A DNA stretch of 64,000 nt from Kitasatospora indigofera (GTDB lineage: Bacteria > Actinomycetota > Actinomycetes > Streptomycetales > Streptomycetaceae): assembly GCF_014655955.1 (NCBI RefSeq), contig NZ_BNBO01000001.1, positions 208,716 to 272,715 on the forward strand, in the 5' to 3' direction. The translations under genes were made by a program, and so were the position numbers. This document shows positions 59,028-64,000 of the stretch, one piece after another (position 1 is the first letter of the stretch; each line of letters opens with the position of its first letter). Under the pieces are notes generated by a model that had not been told where the DNA came from, made no database searches, and saw only the letters and a program-made list of their open reading frames with translations.

Positions 59028-60749
59028 TCAGTCCGGTGGCACCCGGACCGCGAGGAGGGCGGTGTCGTCCGTGCTGCCGCTCGGTATGGCCTCAAGGATC
59101 CGGTCGCAGAAATCCTCCAGGGGGAGCCGCGTGAGGTCGGCCGCGAGACGGCGCAGCTCCTCCAGGCCGGCCCCGAGATCGGCTCCCGGCACCTCCACCA
59201 GGCCGTCCGTGAACAGCAGCAGGGTCGAGCCGGCCGGTAGCTGCTGCCGACCGGTGGGGCGTTCGGGGTCGCCGCCGGCTCCGAGGATGATCCCCTGGCC
59301 GGCTTCCAGGTAGCGCGCCCGGCCGTCGGACGGGCTCCCGGTCGTGGGCAGCAGCAGCGGTGGCGGATGTCCCGCGCTGCTCCACCGCACCTGCCGCGGA
59401 CCGTCCGGGGGCCCCTCCACGTAGGCGAGGATCATGGTGGCCATCGGTATGTCGGTCAGGCTCGTCATGGCGTCGTCGAGCCGTTCGACGATGGCGGCCG
59501 GTGCTTCGTGGCGGTCCCAGGCCAGGGCCCGCACCAGGTTGCGCAGCTGGGCCATCCGAGCGGCGGCCCGCAGGTCGTGCCCGATCACGTCGCCGATCAC
59601 GAGCGCGGTGCTGCCGTCGCCGAGTTCGAAGGCGTCGTACCAGTCGCCGCCGACCCGTGAGCCGGCCGGGGCAGGCCGGTAGCGGGCGGCCAGCTGCAGG
59701 CCCCGGCTCTGCGGGAGCTCGGTGAGCAGGTGGCGCTGCATGGCGGTGGCGATGTCCCGCTGCTCCCCGAACAGCCGGGCGTTGTCGATGGCGACGCCCG
59801 CCCGATGGCCGATGTCCGCGAGCAGGGCGAGTTCGCGGTCGGTGAAGGGCCGGTCCGGGCGCGTGCGCACCGCTGTGATCGCGCCGGTGATCTCGCGGGC
59901 GCTGGTCAGCGGGACGACGGCCGCCGAGGTCGCGCCCAGGACGCGCAGGAACCCGGCCTGGACGGCGGCGAGCGGGGCGTCCGGCGGCTCGGCCATCTCG
60001 TGCGGGCCGAGCAGCACGGGCTGCGCACCGTGGAGCACCCGGACGAGTGCCGAGCGGGAGAGGGTCGTCGGTGGCGGCAGCGGCCCCCGCCAAGCCTCCA
60101 GGGCGGTGTCCCGGCCCTGCGGGCCGAGAACGGCGACCCTGCGGACTTCGCCCTCGGGGGTGCGTAGGTCCACCGCCACCCAGTCGGCCAGCTTGGGTAC
60201 GAGCAGGGGGCCGAGCCGGTCCACCGCCTCCTCGACGTCGAGCGTCTCGGAGAGCACCTCGGTGATCGCGCTCACCAGGGTCAGCTGCTCGGCCAGGTCC
60301 TCCAGCAGGTCCACCCGGGCGGCCTCCCGCCCGACGGGTGCGCTGCTGCCCGCCATGTCGGCGAACAGGACGGCCAGGCCGGTGGTCCGGCCCGCTTGCA
60401 CGACGGGCGCCGCCGACCAGCGCACCGGCAGGGCCCGGCCGTCACCGGTCAGGAAGGTGTCGCTGTCGCCCCAGGCCGGCCTGCCGTGCTCGGCGACCGC
60501 CAGCAGCACGCACTGCGAGCGCGGGATGACGGCGCCGTCGGGGCCGCGGTGCAGCAGATCGTGGGCGTCCGCCCCCGCCATCGCCGCGGCCCGCCGGCCC
60601 AGCAGCTGCTCGGCCCGCGGATTGGCGGCGAGGATCCGCCCACGCGCGTCGACCAGCAGGACTCCGGCCGCCAGACCCTCGAAGGCCGAGGTCAGCAGCC
60701 GCTCCACGCCCTCCGGCCCACCGGGGGGCTGCACCGGGCCGCACGTCAC
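59028..60749 (-). CDS. PAS-GAF-PP2C (SpoIIE) serine phosphatase
   Basis: 573-residue signalling protein. N-terminal PAS (about 18-130; GLAAGVLLVDARGRILAANPRAEQLLG), central GAF (about 150-330; LVSAITEVLSETLDVEEAVDRLGPLLVPKLADWVAVDL, TDRELALLADIGHRAGVAIDNARLF) and C-terminal PP2C with GGDWYDAFEL, VIGDVIGHDLRAAARMAQLRNLVRAL, SSAGHPPPLL, LLLFTDGLVE and STDDTALL. No histidine-kinase-like domain. It probably dephosphorylates a STAS protein. GTG 60749 has GGAGGTGAGG upstream. Lies 4.3 kb from the RsbP-like phosphatase, so the window has two such enzymes. Confidence 0.92.
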   Translation of the reverse strand: MTCGPVQPPGGPEGVERLLTSAFEGLAAGVLLVDARGRILAANPRAEQLLGRRAAAMAGADAHDLLHRGPDGAVIPRSQCVLLAVAEHGRPAWGDSDTFLTGDGRALPVRWSAAPVVQAGRTTGLAVLFADMAGSSAPVGREAARVDLLEDLAEQLTLVSAITEVLSETLDVEEAVDRLGPLLVPKLADWVAVDLRTPEGEVRRVAVLGPQGRDTALEAWRGPLPPPTTLSRSALVRVLHGAQPVLLGPHEMAEPPDAPLAAVQAGFLRVLGATSAAVVPLTSAREITGAITAVRTRPDRPFTDRELALLADIGHRAGVAIDNARLFGEQRDIATAMQRHLLTELPQSRGLQLAARYRPAPAGSRVGGDWYDAFELGDGSTALVIGDVIGHDLRAAARMAQLRNLVRALAWDRHEAPAAIVERLDDAMTSLTDIPMATMILAYVEGPPDGPRQVRWSSAGHPPPLLLPTTGSPSDGRARYLEAGQGIILGAGGDPERPTGRQQLPAGSTLLLFTDGLVEVPGADLGAGLEELRRLAADLTRLPLEDFCDRILEAIPSGSTDDTALLAVRVPPD

Positions 60750-61226
60750 CGCACCTCACCTCCCTCAACGGCTGCAACCGCCGGGCCGGGCGCCGGATGC
60801 CGACGACCCGCCGCCGCCGGTCACGGACCGGTCCGGCTGATCGCCCTCGGCAACCGCCTGGGTGCCGCTTGTTCTGCCGAGGGCTCCGGGGCCGGGGTTC
60901 CGTCGGTCCGTCCGTTCCGTCATGTCTCCTCCGCACTCCGCCGAGGCCCGGTGCCGGCCGTCGGGGCCGCCGGCACGATTCCATCCTGCGGCCCTTCCCG
61001 TCCTCGTGCTTGCCCGTCCGCGGTGACACCGCTGCCGCTGACCCGGTTTCCCCGGATCGGCTGCCGCTGCCGGCCTTGCACGCAGAGCCGTTCCCGCCGG
61101 AGCCGGGAACCGCCGCGCCGTAGGCACCGCGTCGCCCCCGGAGGGCCACCGGCCGCAGGATGGATTCCGTCACGACGCCACCGCCACCGCTGCGGGTGCG
61201 CGGCGGGCCGCCGGCGCCGGGTGCGG
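60750..61226. other. Intergenic, no gene recognised
   Basis: 477 bp upstream of the phosphatase and downstream of the GlxA-type gene. Only composition-driven open frames. No hairpin clearly positioned. Confidence 0.4.
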
Positions 61227-62180
61227 TCAGCGCCGGTACTGGCGGCGGTAGGCCGAGGGGCTGACACCCGTCGTCGCCCGGAAGTGGTGGCGGAACCCGG
61301 CGACGGTCAGGCCCACCCGGGCGGCCACGGTCTCGACCGGAAGGTCCGCGGACTCCAGCAGCGCGGCGCCGGCCCGGACCCGCCGCTGCGTGATCCAGCG
61401 TCCTGGCGGCAGACCGACCGCTTCGACGAAGCGGCGTTCGAACTGCCGCACCGACAGGTGCGCGACGCCGGCCAGTTCGTCGACGGTGAGACGCCGGTGC
61501 AGGTTGTCCAGCGCGTACCGGACAGCGTGGCCGACCGGGTCGTCGGACGGCGCCTTCCCCACCGGATGCTCCGCGAACTGGGCCTGGCCGCCCTCGCGGT
61601 GTGCGGCCACGACCATGCGGCGGGCCACCCGGGCCGCAACGTCGGCGCCGTGGTCCGTGCGGACGAGGTGCAGGCAGGCGTCGATGCCGGCGGCGGTTCC
61701 GGCGGCGGTGACGACCGAGCCGTGGTCGACGTAGAGCACCGCCGCGTTGACCACCACCTCCGGATGACGCTCCTGGAGCAGCCGGGCGTGCCGCCAGTGC
61801 GTGGTGGCCTCCTTGCCGTCCAGCAGGCCCGCCGCGGCCAGGGCGAACGCGCCGCTGCAGATGGACACCAGACGTGCTCCCCGCGCGTGCGCGTCCCGCA
61901 GCGCGGCCAGGACGGCGGGGGAGACGTCGCGGCGCACGTCCGCGACGCCCGGGACGATCACCGTGTCGGCGTACCGGAGCCGGTCCAGACCGTGGTGCAC
62001 CACGATGTCGAAGCCGCCCACGACGCGGTGCGGGCCCGGGGTCTCGGCGCACAGCTCGAACCGGTACCACCACTCCACGTCCAGCTCCGGCCGGGAGACC
62101 GCGAACACTTCGGCGACCGTGGCGAGTTCGAACGGGGCCATGCCGTCGAAGGCGAGGCAGGTGATCCGGTGACGGCGCAT
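61227..62180 (-). CDS. GlxA family AraC-type regulator (DJ-1/PfpI + HTH)
   Basis: 317-residue regulator with an N-terminal DJ-1/PfpI-like domain (FDGMAPFELATVAEVFAV, VIVPGVADV, VSICSGAFALAAAGLLDGKEATTHW) and two C-terminal AraC helix-turn-helix units (LTVDELAGVAHLSVRQFERRFVEAVGLPPGRWITQRRVRAGAALLE, TVAARVGLTVAGFRHHFRATTGVSPSAYRRQYR). The Cys in SICSGAF is at the DJ-1 nucleophile position. ATG 62180. Divergent from a stand-alone DJ-1 protein 71 bp away, which it likely controls. Confidence 0.92.
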   Translation of the reverse strand: MRRHRITCLAFDGMAPFELATVAEVFAVSRPELDVEWWYRFELCAETPGPHRVVGGFDIVVHHGLDRLRYADTVIVPGVADVRRDVSPAVLAALRDAHARGARLVSICSGAFALAAAGLLDGKEATTHWRHARLLQERHPEVVVNAAVLYVDHGSVVTAAGTAAGIDACLHLVRTDHGADVAARVARRMVVAAHREGGQAQFAEHPVGKAPSDDPVGHAVRYALDNLHRRLTVDELAGVAHLSVRQFERRFVEAVGLPPGRWITQRRVRAGAALLESADLPVETVAARVGLTVAGFRHHFRATTGVSPSAYRRQYRR

Positions 62181-62251
62181 GACGGAATCCTAGCGGTGCG
62201 CGCCGTTTCCGACACTGCCGGACGGCATCCGCCGAGCCCCACCCTGGTGGC

Positions 62252-62899
62252 ATGAAGCCCGACACCACCACTCCGCTGACCTTCGGCATGCTCCTCTTCG
62301 ACGAGGTCGAGGTCCTCGACCTGGGAGGCCCCTTCGAGGTCTTCAGCACCGCCGGCCGCCTGGCGCGCACCGAGGACGGCCGACCCCTGCTGCGCGTCCT
62401 GACGGTCGCGGCCACCGGCCGGCCCGTCCGTGCCCGTGGAGGGCTGAGGATCGTGGCGGACCACACGCTCGACGAGGATCCGCCCTTCGACGTGCTGGTC
62501 GTCCCCGGCGGCGTGACCACCGCGGTCGAGACGGACCCGGAGGTCCTCGACTGGCTGAGCCGGCGCCGGAAGAGCTCCGCCCTGACGTTCAGCATCTGCA
62601 CCGGGGCCTTCCTGCTGGCCGCCGTCGGAGCACTGGACGGGCGCCCGGCCACGACCCACTGGGAGGACCAGGAGGAACTGGCCCGGCGATGGCCCGACGT
62701 CCGGCTGCGCACCGACGTCCGCTGGGTCGACGACGGCGACCTCGTCACCTCGGCGGGGATCAGCGCGGGCATCGACGCCAGCCTGTACATCGTGGGCCGG
62801 ATCTTCGGCGAAGGACTCGCCCGTCGTACCGCCCGTCAGATGGACTACGCGTGGACGGCCGAAGGCGGCGCCCAGGACGGCGGATCCGGGCGGCCGTGA
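62252..62899 (+). CDS. DJ-1/PfpI family protein (isonitrile hydratase-like)
   Basis: 215-residue DJ-1/PfpI protein: TFGMLLFDEVEVLDLGGPFEVFSTAG, DVLVVPGG, LTFSICTGAFLLAAVGALDGRPATTHWEDQEELARRWPDVRL, SAGISAGIDASLYIVGRIFGEGLARRTARQMDYAW. The Cys in SICTGAF is the expected nucleophile and Glu18-like residue in DEVEVLD supports it. Members include isonitrile hydratase and glyoxalase-type enzymes. ATG 62252. Divergently paired with the GlxA-type regulator. Confidence 0.9.
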   Translation: MKPDTTTPLTFGMLLFDEVEVLDLGGPFEVFSTAGRLARTEDGRPLLRVLTVAATGRPVRARGGLRIVADHTLDEDPPFDVLVVPGGVTTAVETDPEVLDWLSRRRKSSALTFSICTGAFLLAAVGALDGRPATTHWEDQEELARRWPDVRLRTDVRWVDDGDLVTSAGISAGIDASLYIVGRIFGEGLARRTARQMDYAWTAEGGAQDGGSGRP

Positions 62900-62987
62900 T
62901 CCGGACCCGGCAGGGCCGCACCGCGCCCTCCGGCTGACGCCGGCCGCTGCCCGTCCGCCCGCTCGTCCGTCCGCTGTCCGCCCGTCC

Positions 62988-63013
62988 GGCCGCTGCCCGC
63001 CCGGGCAGCGGCC
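62988..63013. terminator. Perfect 12-bp hairpin between convergent genes
   Basis: GGCCGCTGCCCG/CGGGCAGCGGCC palindrome with a 2-base centre, between stops at 62899 and 63017. Confidence 0.65.
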
Positions 63014-63016
63014 GGT

Positions 63017-63985
63017 TCAGCGGTGGTGGCGGCGGAAGAACTGCCACATCAGCGTGTTGGCGTCGATCTCACGGGTGGTGGCGCCGTTCCCCTCGGACTC
63101 GTACGGGGAGCCGGGCCAGGTGTGGCCGCCGTCCGCCACGGTGTAGAGGGCGGTCTCGGCGCCGCCGTGGCACCCGCCGTAGGTGGTCAGGGTGACGTGC
63201 CCGGTGACCGGGGTGGTGGTCGCCCCGGGCCGGCATCCGTTGAGTTCGGCCCAGCGGGAGAGCGCGACCGGGACGGGGTAGCGCCACGCCGCGGAGCCGC
63301 CGCCGTCGTACGGGTTGGTGTGGTCCTGCTGCCCGTGGAAGGCGAGGACGGGCACCGGCTCCGCCGGCCGGCAGGAGGCCGGGTCGGGCAGGCCCTCGTC
63401 GGCGGGGTCGGGCCGGCCGGCACGCAGTCCGGCGACCGGCGCGACGGCGGCCAGCCGGCCGGGGAGTGCGCAGGCGAGGGCCGAGGCCATCCGGCCGCCG
63501 CCGGAGTACCCGGTCGCGTAGACGCGGGCCGGGTCGGCGCACAGGGCGCCGGTCAGGGTGTCGATGACCCGGCTCAGGTACGCGACGTCGTCGCGGGTGC
63601 CGGCGGGGGTGACCTGCGGGACGTTCCAGATGAATCCGTTGCCGCCGGGCACGGCGCCGTCGGGCGCGGCGACGATGAAGCCCTGGGCGTCGGCGGTGCG
63701 GGCGACGCCGGTGTAGGTGAGCTGTCCCTGGCCGGTGTTCTGGCTGCCGTGCAGGGTGAGGACGAGCGGGAGCGGGCCGCCGCCGGGCCGGCGGGGCGGG
63801 ACGTGGACCCGTACGGCGTACTCGGTGCCTTCGAACGGCACCTGCACCGTGGTGTCCCCGGCGCCGGTGGTGCACCGGCCGGGCGCGGCAGCGGCAGCGG
63901 CAGCGGCATCGGTGGCGGGGAGGGGTGCGGCGCCCAGCGCGGCGGCGGCCAGCGCGGCGGTGGCGAGGGCGGTGCGGATCGGCAT
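63017..63985 (-). CDS. Secreted PHB-depolymerase/feruloyl-esterase-like hydrolase
   Basis: 322-residue secreted esterase of the LpqC/esterase-PHB-depolymerase family. Signal peptide RTALATAALAAAALGAAPLPATDAAAAA; then LVLTLHGSQNTGQGQL (oxyanion), GFIVAAPDGAVPGGNGFIWNV, YATGYSGGGRMASALAC with the nucleophile Ser, VLAFHGQQDHTNPYDGG with Asp/His, and DGGHTWPGSP with the catalytic His. Cys residues (CTTG, LCADP, ACALPG, SCRP, GCRPG, GGCHGG) suggest disulfides. ATG 63985 lies 15 bp from the window edge. Polymer, acetylxylan or feruloyl ester substrates are plausible. Confidence 0.9.
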   Translation of the reverse strand: MPIRTALATAALAAAALGAAPLPATDAAAAAAAAPGRCTTGAGDTTVQVPFEGTEYAVRVHVPPRRPGGGPLPLVLTLHGSQNTGQGQLTYTGVARTADAQGFIVAAPDGAVPGGNGFIWNVPQVTPAGTRDDVAYLSRVIDTLTGALCADPARVYATGYSGGGRMASALACALPGRLAAVAPVAGLRAGRPDPADEGLPDPASCRPAEPVPVLAFHGQQDHTNPYDGGGSAAWRYPVPVALSRWAELNGCRPGATTTPVTGHVTLTTYGGCHGGAETALYTVADGGHTWPGSPYESEGNGATTREIDANTLMWQFFRRHHR

Positions 63986-64000
63986 GCGGAGGTCCCTTGC

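Overview
The window is high-GC DNA (GC dominates third codon positions, with frequent GTG and some TTG starts and many four-base ATGA/GTGA overlaps). Its families (NCS1 permeases, PucR regulators, DUF4328, DUF5959, RsbP-type PP2C phosphatases, NlpC/P60 hydrolases) are typical of Streptomycetaceae, most likely Streptomyces or Kitasatospora. No rRNA, tRNA, CRISPR array or complete insertion sequence was seen. Family assignments come from recognising motifs and from memory of family sequences; no database search was run.

Layout. 1-3.1 kb: a 5'-truncated PLP aminotransferase, a Sfp-type phosphopantetheinyl transferase and an HSL-type esterase, which look like the right edge of a secondary-metabolite cluster. 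3.2-9.4 kb: small hypothetical genes, a hemerythrin protein, an NlpC/P60 hydrolase, and two scars: an IS256-type transposase fragment read into the end of a DUF4328 gene, and a kinase N-lobe/pYEATS gene broken by a perfect 8-bp tandem duplication. 9.7-19.7 kb: the most coherent block, a probable amide/ureide (s-triazine- or pyrimidine-like) nitrogen-scavenging regulon. It has an AtzC/CodA-type amidohydrolase, a DUF1097 membrane protein, an AtzH/HpxZ-like protein, an FCD-type GntR regulator, an acetamidase/formamidase, two amidases, an SBF-like transporter and an NCS1 permease. A TTGTATACAA-type palindrome recurs before each of its transcription units.

19.8-36.2 kb: a mosaic of stand-alone accessory genes: an isocitrate-lyase/PEP-mutase family enzyme, a Fic-domain gene overlapping an unknown partner, a LexA-family repressor, a RibD-type reductase, a secreted ThuA/ricin-lectin protein, small membrane proteins, and several decayed genes, including a head-to-head pair (HxlR regulator and NmrA-type oxidoreductase) that have both lost their 5' halves. 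36.3-38.8 kb: a divergent TetR/FAD-monooxygenase pair separated by an array of TTGGAGC-N3-GCTCCAA operators. 39-40.3 kb: a cardiolipin synthase/PLD-like enzyme.

40.5-53.7 kb: a region that looks devoted to lipids or esters: a secreted lipase, two PucR-family regulators, a complete Liv-type ABC transporter operon (livJHMGF), a monoacylglycerol-lipase-like hydrolase, an acyl-CoA ligase and another alpha/beta hydrolase. 54-56.5 kb: a three-gene RsbQ-RsbP-RsbV-like stress-signalling operon (alpha/beta hydrolase sensor, PAS-PP2C phosphatase, STAS antagonist), convergent with an NAD kinase. 57.8-64 kb: a secreted CHRD-domain protein, a second PAS/GAF/PP2C phosphatase, a divergent GlxA-type regulator/DJ-1 protein pair and a secreted PHB-depolymerase-like esterase. 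Several convergent gene pairs are separated by strong hairpins without U-tracts, as is usual in actinomycetes.
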